In this document: in pieces, positions 17,098 through 25,198 of the stretch | How positions within the stretch are numbered: the stretch's first letter is position 1 | How the letters are laid out: every line of letters starts with the position of its first letter | NCBI GenBank assembly: GCA_004213565.1 | Contig: SHBB01000003.1 | Location: 1-51,402, forward strand | Length of the DNA stretch: 51,402 nucleotides | Source of the DNA: Sandaracinaceae bacterium | GTDB taxonomy: Bacteria; Myxococcota_A; Polyangia; Polyangiales; Sandaracinaceae | Reading direction: 5' to 3' | The notes under the pieces: model-generated | Told to the model about the DNA's origin: nothing | Database searches by the model: none | The model's input: only the letters and a program-made list of their open reading frames with translations | Made by a program: the position numbers and the translations under genes

Positions 17098-17170
17098 CCG
17101 GGCGCATGTGAAGACCTCCCGTCCTTCGCCGCGCGACGGGGCACGTCATCTGCGACGTCGCGAGGTCGAC

Positions 17171-17417
17171 GCGCTCGAGAGGCACTGGGGAGGGACGATC
17201 CTTTTCGTTCGTCAAAGTGCGCCCCCGGGATCCGGCGTGGTCGCGCGTGTGAACGAGTCAACAAGTCAACCTAGCGTCCCCCGTCGCGCGCTCCCGTTCC
17301 CTCGCCGCGCTCGAGAGGCACTGGGGAGGGACGATCCTTTTCGTTCGTCAAAGTGCGCCCCCGGGATCCGGCGCGGTCTCGCGTGTGAACGAGTCAACAA
17401 GTCAACCTAGCGTCCCC
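17171..17417 (+). repeat. Two REP-A copies in a tandem duplication of 136 bp
   Basis: A 136-bp unit beginning GCGCTCGAGAGGCACTGGGG at 17171 is repeated from 17307. Each unit contains one REP-A element: left end GGGACGATCCTTTTCGTTCG (17192 and 17328), right end with AGTCAACCTAGCGTCCCC (ending 17282 and 17417). The two copies differ at only a few bases, so the duplication is recent. With flanking sequence they fill the 435-bp space before the TPR/LRR gene. Confidence 0.85.
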
Positions 17418-17532
17418 GTCTCGCGCTCCCGTCCCCACGGAGTCGGGTAGATGGGTAAGATCTTCCCGGTTCGCCCCCGTTCGCCTGAGGTCTTCGTGCC
17501 TCGACCGCCCTGATCCCATCCACGAAGGACGC

Positions 17533-20415
17533 ATGACGACTCCCGATCTGGACGCGCTCGAGGCGCGCTACGACGCCTTCCTCGCAGGAGACAGCATCGC
17601 GCGAGACGTGGACGCCGCGTCGGCGCTCGCGCGGGACCTCGGCGCGCTCGGGACCCCCGAGGCGCGGCGCCGCGCGATCGAGGTCTACGCGAGCCTGCTC
17701 CGGCTCCGACCCTGGTGGGGCTACCCGTACAACGCCTCTCTGCAGGCGGAGCGGCTGGGCTGTATGGAGGCGGCCGAGCGCTGGATGCTGCGCGCCCTGC
17801 GCGTGGAGGCCAACGCGCGAACGCTCGCCCGCATGACCTCCGTGTTGCGCAAGCGAGGCGCGCTCGAGGCGGCCCTGGCCTTCGGGCGCGAGGCGGTGAG
17901 GCGCTTCCCCGACGACGAGCCCGCCGTCATCGAGCTCGCCACCGTCTTCGACGCGCGGCGCGAGTACGCGGAGGGCCTCGAGCTCGTGCGAGAGGCGGCG
18001 GCGCGGCTGGGCGAGGGCAGGTTCGTCTCCGAGCGCGCCTACCTGAGTCGCGAGCGCGCGCGGCAGCTCGCCAGCGAGGGCGAGGCCGACGCCGCCCGCG
18101 CGCTGCTCGACGAGTCCGCGCGTCTGCGCCCCGACGCGAACACGTTCCTGCGTGTGGGGCTGATCGTCGAGGGCGCGCTCGGCGACCCGGAAGGCGGGGA
18201 GCGCTGGCTGCGCCGCGCGGTCGACGCCAGCCCAGAGGACCGCTGGGCCCGCAAGAACCTCGGGCGTCTGTTGTACGAGCGCGGCCACCTCGACGAGGCG
18301 CTGCCGCTGCTCGCGGGGGCCTACGAAGAGGCGCGCGGCGATGGCAACGGCGCACACCACTACTCGAACGCGCTCGGCATGGCGCTCCGCTTCGAGGAGT
18401 CCGAGCAGGTCGTCCTCGACCATCTCGCGCGCGCCGCCGATCCGGTGGACGGCCTGCACCGCCTCGGCCACCTCTACGAGACGGTCGGTCGCCTCGACGA
18501 CGCGGAGCGCGCCTGGCGAGCCGCGGTCGAGGCCGACCGGCACGGGTTCACCAAGCTGCACCTCGATCTGTCCCGCCTCGCGCTGCGTCGGGAGCGCCTC
18601 GACGACGCCGACGCGGAGCTGGCGGAGGGCCTGGCCCGGGACCCCGCGTGCGTGGAGTGCCTGCGGGGGCGAGCGCTGGTGATGGCGGCCCGCGGCGACA
18701 TGGACGCGGCGCGCGCCGCGCTCGACGCCCTGATGGCCGAGCACCCTCGCCACGCCGCGCTGCGCGTCCAGGCGAGCCAGCTGGCGCTCGAGCGCGGAGA
18801 CGTGCCCGCCGCGCTGGCCCTCGCGGAAGAGGTCGCCGAGCTGAGGCCTCCCTTCGACCTCGAGGCGAGCCCGCTGGGGCGCGCGCTCTCGGTCGCCGGG
18901 CGCACTGACGAGGCGCTGCCGCACCTCCGCCGCGCGGTTGCGCGCGACGCCGATCTCGAGGTCAGCCGCTACGCCGACCTGGCTCGCGCCCTGGACGCGC
19001 TGGGTGAGACCGCCGAGGCGGAGCGGGCGCGCCGCGAGGGGCAGGCGCTCGCCAAGCGGCTGGAAGACGCCGCGGCGTCGCTGCAGGGGCTCTCGGCCGC
19101 CACGTGGGAGACGCCCCCACCTCGACCGGAGCCGTCGCCCGCTCCGCCGCCCTGGGACTCCGAGCGCACCGCGGTCGCGATCGAGCACGCGCTGCTCCTG
19201 CGCGAGCGCCTCGGTCGCGACGAGCGCGAGCGGCGCCTCTTGCGTCAGCTCGAGCCGGAGCTCGACCTCGTCGCCCTCGGACACCGTCACGGGCGCCGGT
19301 ATGAGGAGCCGATCCTCCCGGCCGGCCCGGCGATCGAGGAGGTCGACGCGCTGCTGGACGAGCTGTTCGCGATGGACCCGACGAGCGCGGGCCGCCACGC
19401 GGTGCCGGTCGAGATCGACGTGCGAGACCTGCCCCGCGCGAGGCGCGCCACCGAGGAGCTCGAGGCGGCCACGGAGCGCCTCCGCCTCGCCGGGCTCGCG
19501 CGCACTCGCGGCGTCCCCGGGCGCCTCGCCGAGAATCTGTTCTGCGCGCTGCCGCCCCTCCGTCGGCGCGTGTGGGATCTCGGCGGCGGCGCGCTCGCGG
19601 TGGCGGGGCTCGCCGGGCGCGAGCCCGTCGCCGTGCTGCAGGCCGACGCGCTCGGCGCGGCCGAGCTGCCGGAGGAGCTCGGGCTGGAGGCGCTCCGGTT
19701 CGTCGATCTGTCCGACGCCGGGGCGCGCTCGTTCCCGGACGCGCTCCTCCGTAGCCGACAGCTGCGGTACCTCAGCCTCGCGGGGAACCGCCTCGCGAAG
19801 ATCCCGGACGGCGTCGAGGCGCTCACCGAGCTGCGCCTCCTGGACCTCGTCGGCGCGGGCCTGCCCGCGGACGAGGTGTCGCGCCTCCGCGCGCTCCTGC
19901 CCCGGTGCGAGGTGTGGACGAAGCGCCCCACGCCCGAGGACGATCGCGCCGCGGCCGCGCTCGCGCTGGCGAAGGTGTGCGGGGCGAGCGACCCGGAGCT
20001 CGAGCGGCTCCAGGCGTACCTCGCCGGCGTGGAGCTCTCCGAGGACGGCTACGCCGCGCTGCGGGCGCTTCAGCGGAGACCCGAGGCCAGCGGCCCGCTC
20101 CTCGTCTACGTCGACTGGAAGGAGGCGCTCGAGGACGTCGCGGCCGCGTTGCGGCCCCTGGTCGAACGCGCCCTCGGCGCGGCGGCGCCGATCCCCTTCG
20201 GCGATCTCGACCCCCGCGAGACCCCGATCCATGACGAGCGAGCGCAGTCACACTTGTCGGCGTGGACGCGCGGGCGCGGCCTCCAGCTCTCGTACGTGGA
20301 CAGCCCCGGCGACGACTACCTGTTCCTCGTGCACCCCCCCGCCGACCTGCCCGCGGTCGCCGTGGCCTGCCATCAGCTCTTCGGCTGGCCAGTGAGCCCC
20401 GTCCCGACCGAGTGA
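17533..20415 (+). CDS. Large TPR protein with C-terminal leucine-rich repeats
   Basis: A 960-residue cytosolic protein, started at the ATG at 17533 preceded by GAAGGA. Residues about 15-515 are helical repeats of the TPR type (AERWMLRALRVEANARTLARM, ALPHLRRAVARDADLEVSRYADLARAL). A Pro-rich linker (about 525-541) follows. The second half begins with a charged helical region (to about 690). It then has leucine-rich repeats (about 700-795: LEALRFVDLSD, LRYLSLAGNRLAKIPDGVEAL, LRLLDLVGAGLP). A C-terminal alpha/beta domain (about 853-960, LLVYVDWKEALEDVAAALRPL) remains unnamed. Such proteins are scaffolds for protein interaction. No enzyme motif was seen. Confidence 0.85.
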   Translation: MTTPDLDALEARYDAFLAGDSIARDVDAASALARDLGALGTPEARRRAIEVYASLLRLRPWWGYPYNASLQAERLGCMEAAERWMLRALRVEANARTLARMTSVLRKRGALEAALAFGREAVRRFPDDEPAVIELATVFDARREYAEGLELVREAAARLGEGRFVSERAYLSRERARQLASEGEADAARALLDESARLRPDANTFLRVGLIVEGALGDPEGGERWLRRAVDASPEDRWARKNLGRLLYERGHLDEALPLLAGAYEEARGDGNGAHHYSNALGMALRFEESEQVVLDHLARAADPVDGLHRLGHLYETVGRLDDAERAWRAAVEADRHGFTKLHLDLSRLALRRERLDDADAELAEGLARDPACVECLRGRALVMAARGDMDAARAALDALMAEHPRHAALRVQASQLALERGDVPAALALAEEVAELRPPFDLEASPLGRALSVAGRTDEALPHLRRAVARDADLEVSRYADLARALDALGETAEAERARREGQALAKRLEDAAASLQGLSAATWETPPPRPEPSPAPPPWDSERTAVAIEHALLLRERLGRDERERRLLRQLEPELDLVALGHRHGRRYEEPILPAGPAIEEVDALLDELFAMDPTSAGRHAVPVEIDVRDLPRARRATEELEAATERLRLAGLARTRGVPGRLAENLFCALPPLRRRVWDLGGGALAVAGLAGREPVAVLQADALGAAELPEELGLEALRFVDLSDAGARSFPDALLRSRQLRYLSLAGNRLAKIPDGVEALTELRLLDLVGAGLPADEVSRLRALLPRCEVWTKRPTPEDDRAAAALALAKVCGASDPELERLQAYLAGVELSEDGYAALRALQRRPEASGPLLVYVDWKEALEDVAAALRPLVERALGAAAPIPFGDLDPRETPIHDERAQSHLSAWTRGRGLQLSYVDSPGDDYLFLVHPPADLPAVAVACHQLFGWPVSPVPTE

Positions 20416-20450
20416 CCCGAACGCTGGCCACCGAAGGCGATTGGAGCGCA

Positions 20451-20741
20451 GGGACGATCCCATTCATTCGTCAAACTCTCCGTCCGATGCGCGCTGGAGC
20501 GCAGGGACGATCCTATTCATTCGTCAAACTCTCCGTCCGATGCGCGCGACGACCGCGACGACCATCAGCCCGAGTCAGGGAGCACGGGGACGATCCTATT
20601 CATTCGTCAAACTCTCCGTCCGACGCGCGCGACGACCGCGACGACGATCAGCCCGAGCCAGGGAGCACGGGGACGATCCTATTCGTACGTCAAACTCTCC
20701 GTCCGACGCGCGCGACGACCGCGACGACGATCAGCCCGAGG
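20451..20741 (-). repeat. Tandem array joining REP-A left ends with copies of a gene 3' end
   Basis: Four GGGACGATCC...TTCATTCGTCAAACTC left ends start at 20451, 20504, 20587 and 20670 (spacings 53, 83 and 83 bp). The 83-bp unit also contains about 50 bp identical or nearly so to the last codons of the minus-strand gene ending at 20690. That gene's stop codon (TGA within GTTTGACG) is supplied by the REP-A end. The array therefore looks like amplification of a gene tail fused to a REP-A end. Confidence 0.85.
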
Positions 20742-22330
20742 GACGCGGCCACCGCCCACGCCAGGACGCCGCCGAGGTAGGGCTCCACCGGGTCCCGCGA
20801 GCCCGCCACCGCGATCGGCACGTAGGCGAGGGCCGCCGTCGCCGCCGCCCACGCCGCCATCACCGCGAACGCCAGCGCGTGACTCTTCGGCGGCCGCACG
20901 ATCTCGCCGATGAAGCCCACCGTCTTCGCCGCCTCCACCTCCGCGCCCGTCGGCACGCGAGGCGCCGCCCCGCGCTCCACTCGCCGCGCTGTCCGCGCGT
21001 CGAGGAACGCGACCCACCGCGTCCCGTCGACCACCACGGCCCCCGCGTCGATCGGGAAGCGCTCCACCTGCAGCGCGGTAGGGGAGGGCGGCGGCGGCGC
21101 GACCACGACCGGATGCGACGGCTCGAAGTCACCGTCCCCGCTGATCGCATGGCCGCCCGTGATCGACGTGCCCACGCGCTCCAGCGCCACCACCTTCCAC
21201 CGCCGCGCCTCGGGCACGCGGTAGCCGCCCGCGGGGCTGTCCGACCACGCGACGTGCGTGACCCGTCGTCGCATCCTGGGCGAGAACCCCCACGCCAGCA
21301 GCGCGAGCGCGAGCAGGAACACCAGCCCCGTGGCGGCCGGCATCAGCCAGTTGGGCAGCGGCTCCACGCGCAACGTCAGGTGCACCGCCGCGTCGCTCAC
21401 GCTCTCCGAGAGCCACGCGCTCCTCTCCCCGCCCGGCGAGAACATGGGCGCCCAGCCGCAGATCTCCGCGCCGCGCAGGTGCCCGTCTTCCCCTGGCGTC
21501 CCGTCGCTCCACAGCTGCGTGCCCGGCACGATGGGGTAGAGCTGCGTCGGCCTCGCGACCGCCTCGTTCGTGAGCCGAAAGCATCGCGGCGCCATGCCCG
21601 CGCGGAGCGTGAGCTCGACCTCGAGCGGCTCGAAGTAGTCCTCCTCGGCCGACGCGATCACGTCACCGTCGACCCGCCGCACCAGCTCCACGCGCACCCG
21701 GTGGCGCCCCGCCGAGAGCTGCGAGGGGATCGCGAGTCGCCGCCGCCGACCCTCACTCACGCCGATTGCCGCGCCGTCCAGACTCGCGCGCAGCGCCAAG
21801 CGCTGATCCGGGGGGGCCCCGCTGACGAACATTTCCCTCCGCCGACGCGTGAACGTGAGGTGCACGGGTGGATCTCGCGTCACCATCAACGCGCGGGCTC
21901 GGCGGCCCACGAAGAAGGACATCCCGTGGCGAGGCCGGCCCAGCGGGAGCACCCACCAGCCTTCCCCTCGCCGCGTGACGCCCGACGGCGGCTCGCGGCC
22001 GTCGAGCACGATGATTGTCACGTTGTCGGATCGCACGTCCACGGTCAGCATGGAGTATCGGACCTGGAGCGCGTCCACCCGCTGACCCTCCGGTGCCTCG
22101 AACAGCCGACGCAGCCCGTCCTCGAGGTCTGCGACCCGCACCACCTCGCTCGGCGCACCGACCTGCGGGCTCACCGCATCCGCGATCGCCTGCAGCCTCG
22201 CGTCCTCCGCCGCATCGTCCAGCGCCACCCCGAACGTCGCCCGCTCGATCGGCGGCGGAGCCATCTGCGCCCTCGCCGACCCCGCCGCGAGCAAGATCAA
22301 CGCGACCACGATGCGTGCTGCGTGCGCCAC
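20690..22330 (-). CDS. Secreted/membrane protein of unknown function
   Basis: A 546-residue protein with a cleavable signal peptide (MAHAARIVVALILLAAGSARAQ). A periplasmic part runs to about residue 325, including a PEGA-like carbohydrate-interaction beta segment (RLALRASLDGAAIGVSEGRRRRLAIPSQLSAGRHRVRVELV, split by loops). Transmembrane helices follow at about 328-350, 487-512 and 521-543. The central cytoplasmic section (about 350-485) ends in a Pro-rich stretch. The last codons and stop lie within a REP-A end, so the original C-terminus may have been altered by that insertion. Function unknown. Confidence 0.8.
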   Translation of the reverse strand: MAHAARIVVALILLAAGSARAQMAPPPIERATFGVALDDAAEDARLQAIADAVSPQVGAPSEVVRVADLEDGLRRLFEAPEGQRVDALQVRYSMLTVDVRSDNVTIIVLDGREPPSGVTRRGEGWWVLPLGRPRHGMSFFVGRRARALMVTRDPPVHLTFTRRRREMFVSGAPPDQRLALRASLDGAAIGVSEGRRRRLAIPSQLSAGRHRVRVELVRRVDGDVIASAEEDYFEPLEVELTLRAGMAPRCFRLTNEAVARPTQLYPIVPGTQLWSDGTPGEDGHLRGAEICGWAPMFSPGGERSAWLSESVSDAAVHLTLRVEPLPNWLMPAATGLVFLLALALLAWGFSPRMRRRVTHVAWSDSPAGGYRVPEARRWKVVALERVGTSITGGHAISGDGDFEPSHPVVVAPPPPSPTALQVERFPIDAGAVVVDGTRWVAFLDARTARRVERGAAPRVPTGAEVEAAKTVGFIGEIVRPPKSHALAFAVMAAWAAATAALAYVPIAVAGSRDPVEPYLGGVLAWAVAASLGLIVVAVVARVGRRV

Positions 22331-22405
22331 GCCGCATCATCCCCCCAGCCGCCCCCACACGCCAGGGGACGATCTACCCATCTGCCCGAGCTCGCGAAGG
22401 AGCAC

Positions 22406-22494
22406 GGGGACGATCCTATTCATTCGTCAAACTCCTCCCCGGACCCGGCCCGGTCTCGCGTGTGAACAAGTCAACAAGTCAACCTAGCGTCCCC
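22406..22494 (+). repeat. REP-A, complete copy (89 bp)
   Basis: The left end is GGGGACGATCCTATTCATTC, then GTCAAACTC. The middle is GC-rich, and the right end is GTGTGAACAAGTCAACAAG followed by TCAACCTAGCGTCCCC. The termini share an inverted GGGGACG/CGTCCCC. The AACAAGTC motif is repeated with period 8. I use this copy as the reference for the family. Confidence 0.85.
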
Positions 22495-22590
22495 GGATCC
22501 TCCCCGGATGGCCGGAGGGAGTCGAGGATGCTCCATGGCAGGCGGGCGAACCTTCTTCACCAACGCGGGCTCGCGGGGCAGTATGGGTTC

Positions 22591-23373
22591 ATGCGTGAGG
22601 TCAGCCTTCGCGACATCAGCAACGCCCGCGGCGCCGGGGCGCCGCCTCGCCGTCGCCGTCTTCGGTATCGCGTCACTTCCATGGCTCCGCAGTGGTCGCG
22701 GCTCGAGGTGGTGATCCCAGTCGTCTATCGGTTCGCGGCGAACGAGGAGACCTGGGCATCGAGCGGACGCGAGCGCTGGAAGCGCGACTTCGAGCGCACC
22801 GCTGCCCAGACCTGGTCGCGCAGATACATCGTCGCGGCGAACGGTTTCTGGGGCCCCGACCGCGTCGAGGTGAGGGTGCGAGTTGCGGAAGAACCCAATG
22901 CGCGCAGCGATTTGCTGTGGCACGTCTGGGTCCTTCCATGGCGCGTGGCCGGAGCGCCGACATGCGTCAGCTACGACCACAGCGGCGCCTTCCCGCAGGG
23001 CAGAGATGCGGATGGCACCGTGCGATGGGGGCCGCCCTTCGAGCACATCGCGCTCGCACAGATCAGCGCGGAGGATATCGACTGTGGCCCTCAGGGAGCG
23101 TACTCGCAGCGGGGCACGGACCATGAGGTCGGGCACATGCTCGGGCTTCAACACCCGACGTGCGTCGGCAATCAGAGGCAGTGCTACGGCGGCTCCTCGG
23201 AGGAGCAACGGCGGATCATGGGACTGGGAAGTCTCGTTTCTGCCGATGACTACGCCTGGGCGCTCCGCATCATGCGACGGCACGAGCCCACGAAGAGGTG
23301 GCGGCTGGAGTCGGACCGCTGGGTCCTGGATGGTTCACGTCGCGAGCGCCGCTCGGTTCCGACGTGCGGTTGA
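22591..23373 (+). CDS. Zinc metallopeptidase-like protein (HExxHxxxxxH)
   Basis: Started at the ATG at 22591 (MREVSLRDISNARG), giving 260 residues. The motif DHEVGHMLGLQHP supplies zinc ligands His178, His182 and His188 and catalytic Glu179. A downstream IMGLGS (Met210) could be the Met-turn, placing the protein with the metzincins. A basic N-terminus (PPRRRRLRYRV) precedes strands LEVVIPVVYRF and VEVRVRVAEE. No signal peptide is evident, which is unusual for this type of peptidase. It may be exported by another route, act as an effector, or start elsewhere. It overlaps the next gene by 10 bp. Confidence 0.8.
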   Translation: MREVSLRDISNARGAGAPPRRRRLRYRVTSMAPQWSRLEVVIPVVYRFAANEETWASSGRERWKRDFERTAAQTWSRRYIVAANGFWGPDRVEVRVRVAEEPNARSDLLWHVWVLPWRVAGAPTCVSYDHSGAFPQGRDADGTVRWGPPFEHIALAQISAEDIDCGPQGAYSQRGTDHEVGHMLGLQHPTCVGNQRQCYGGSSEEQRRIMGLGSLVSADDYAWALRIMRRHEPTKRWRLESDRWVLDGSRRERRSVPTCG

Positions 23374-24218
23374 CGCGCGCGGCGCGGATCGCAGCGGTCG
23401 TCGGCGTCGCGGTGCTCGCGCTCTGGCCTCAGGCCGAGCATGCGCAGCCCCCGCCGGCCTATCCTTCCCCCGCCGAGCTCACGCCGCAGATCGTCGAGGG
23501 CCCCGTGCCGCTCATCATCGCCTGGGAGCGCGCGCGCTGTCCGTGGCCGACGCTGGTCCTCTACGACGACCACACCTGGCTCCGCGCGCCGTCGCTGGAC
23601 ACCGAGTGCGCGCTCGCGCTCGAGGGCGGACAGCTTCAGCCGGACCGCGGGCGAGAGCTCGTCGCGAGCCTGACCGCCGCCGTGCGCCGAGCGCCGAGGC
23701 AGACCTTCGTCACCTCGGGCGCGGACTGGAACACGGTCGTCGTCGCGGCCCGGGACGGGAGCGGCTACCGCAAGGTCTGGGTCGAGGCGCTCCTGCCGCG
23801 ACGTCCGCGCGCGTTCCACGAGCGGGCGGCCCGCGAGCCCGTCGAGCCGCTGCCCGGCGCGATGTTACCGAGCCTCATGTACCCCGCGCCCCTCCCCGAG
23901 TCGGTCCTCCACCTGAACGATCTGCTCACCGACCTCGCGCTGCATGGCGACCCGTTCGTCCCGCGTCGACGTCTCGTCTCCGTGACTCCCGACTCACTCG
24001 ACGTGGGGGCGCCCCGCGCGTGGCCCGATGGCCTCCCCGAGTCTGCCTGTCGCGCCGCGTGGGCCAGACCGAACGGCGTCTGGCTGCCGGCCCCCGACGA
24101 CCTCGAGAGCGGCCTCTACCGGCTCGGCAGGCTCGGCTGCCGCGTCAGCGCTCCCACGCCCGCGCTCCCCGCCCACGAGACCCTCTTCGACGTCGCCCGG
24201 CTCCTGCCTCCCGCGTGA
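23364..24218 (+). CDS. Secreted hypothetical protein
   Basis: I choose the GTG at 23364, which overlaps the preceding gene and gives a clean signal peptide (VRLTRAARIAAVVGVAVLALWPQAEHAQ). Upstream in-frame sequence lies within the metallopeptidase gene. The mature part (about 255 residues) has one Cys pair early (ERARCPWP, DTECALALE) and another late (SACRAAWARP, GRLGCRVS), compatible with disulfides in the periplasm. The overlap suggests an operon with the metallopeptidase, so it could be its inhibitor or partner (inference). Confidence 0.7.
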   Translation: MRLTRAARIAAVVGVAVLALWPQAEHAQPPPAYPSPAELTPQIVEGPVPLIIAWERARCPWPTLVLYDDHTWLRAPSLDTECALALEGGQLQPDRGRELVASLTAAVRRAPRQTFVTSGADWNTVVVAARDGSGYRKVWVEALLPRRPRAFHERAAREPVEPLPGAMLPSLMYPAPLPESVLHLNDLLTDLALHGDPFVPRRRLVSVTPDSLDVGAPRAWPDGLPESACRAAWARPNGVWLPAPDDLESGLYRLGRLGCRVSAPTPALPAHETLFDVARLLPPA

Positions 24219-24223
24219 GACCC

Positions 24224-24307
24224 GGGGACGATCCTATTCATTCGTCAAACTCCTCCTCTCTCACGCGTGAACAAGTCAACAAGTCAACAAGTCAACCTAG
24301 CGTCCCC
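24224..24307 (+). repeat. REP-A copy with three AACAAGTC units
   Basis: The left end GGGGACGATCCTATTCATTC is followed by GTCAAACTCC. The right end has the AACAAGTC unit three times, then CTAGCGTCCCC. It lies 6 bp after a stop codon, as a terminator-positioned repeat would. Confidence 0.85.
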
Positions 24308-24351
24308 GGTCTCGCGCTCGGGACGCAGAGCGGTCATGCTCCGGGCCGCCG

Positions 24352-25113
24352 ATGAAGTACACGCCGCCGCCGGAGATCCTGGCTCGCCTCGATGAGGCGA
24401 GCGTCGAGCAGGCGCTGCGGGCGTTCTACGTGACCCGGGCCGACAGCTCGCTGCGGCCGGAAGAGGTCAAGAAGATCCCGCAGCTCGCGGGCATCCTGCC
24501 GGCGCTCGCTCGAACCGGTCCGGACCCGAAGCTGGTGGACGCGGCCGCCGGCCGGGCGCCGGTCGGGCTCATGGCCGCGCGGCTGCTGGGGTGGTCGAAC
24601 GTGACGGTCATCGAGCGCGAGCCGGAGCGCGCGGGCTCGGCGCGACGGGCGGTGGCGCGGGTGCCTGGCCTGCAGGTCGACGTTCGCCAGGGCGACGTGG
24701 CCGACCCGGACGCATGGCCCGCCGCGGCCGAGGTGGTGGTCGCCCTCCACGCCTGCGGTCCGGCCTTCGACGCCGTGGTCAACCAGGCCATGGCCGCGAG
24801 CGTGCCCTGGGTGCTCGCCGTCCCCTGTTGCTACTCGAGCGCCATCGAGTTCTCCGACACCGCGCGGGCGTGGGCCGACCATCTGGGCGTGGCATCCCAG
24901 GCGCACGTCCGGCGGCGCTTCGTCGAGTCCCTCATCGACACCGAGCGGACCCTCCGGCTCGAGGCCGGCGGCTATCGCGTGTCGGTGCAGGCGTTCGTCC
25001 CGCCCGCGGTGACCCCTCACAATCTCTTGTGGAGAGCCCATCGCGTAGGCCCGAGTCGACGCTCAGCCGAGGCCGAGGAGCGCCGGCGCCGCCTGGTGAG
25101 CGGCCCGCAGTAG
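24352..25113 (+). CDS. SAM-dependent methyltransferase (Methyltransf_32/METTL25-like)
   Basis: A 253-residue cytosolic protein. The SAM-binding region is VDAAAGRAPVGLMAARLLG (motif I, about 64-82) followed by VTVIEREPERAGSA (acidic end of strand 2) and QVDVRQGDVADP. VVVALHACGPAFDAVV and VPWVLAVPCCY match the LHACG and PCC signatures of the Methyltransf_32 family (PF13679), found in METTL25-type proteins and bacterial relatives. The methylated substrate is unknown. The gene stands alone. Confidence 0.85.
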   Translation: MKYTPPPEILARLDEASVEQALRAFYVTRADSSLRPEEVKKIPQLAGILPALARTGPDPKLVDAAAGRAPVGLMAARLLGWSNVTVIEREPERAGSARRAVARVPGLQVDVRQGDVADPDAWPAAAEVVVALHACGPAFDAVVNQAMAASVPWVLAVPCCYSSAIEFSDTARAWADHLGVASQAHVRRRFVESLIDTERTLRLEAGGYRVSVQAFVPPAVTPHNLLWRAHRVGPSRRSAEAEERRRRLVSGPQ

Positions 25114-25198
25114 GGGCGACCCCACACACCTGCCCGAGCTCGCCGATTCGCGCAGAGAGTGAAACAGCGGACCGAGGACGCACATGTCAGCGTGACGA

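Noticed and set aside
17407-20232. A 941-codon open frame on the minus strand
   Set aside because: It is antisense to the TPR/LRR gene. The translated residues are dominated by Arg, Gly, Glu and Ala without domain pattern, as expected for shadows in GC-rich DNA.
20451-20741. A CRISPR array
   Set aside because: The units are 83 bp, contiguous, include coding sequence and lack unique spacers. They are tandem duplications.
20441-22465. A 674-codon plus-strand frame
   Set aside because: It is antisense to the secreted membrane protein gene and begins within the tandem repeat array. Its composition is Arg/His/Pro-rich.
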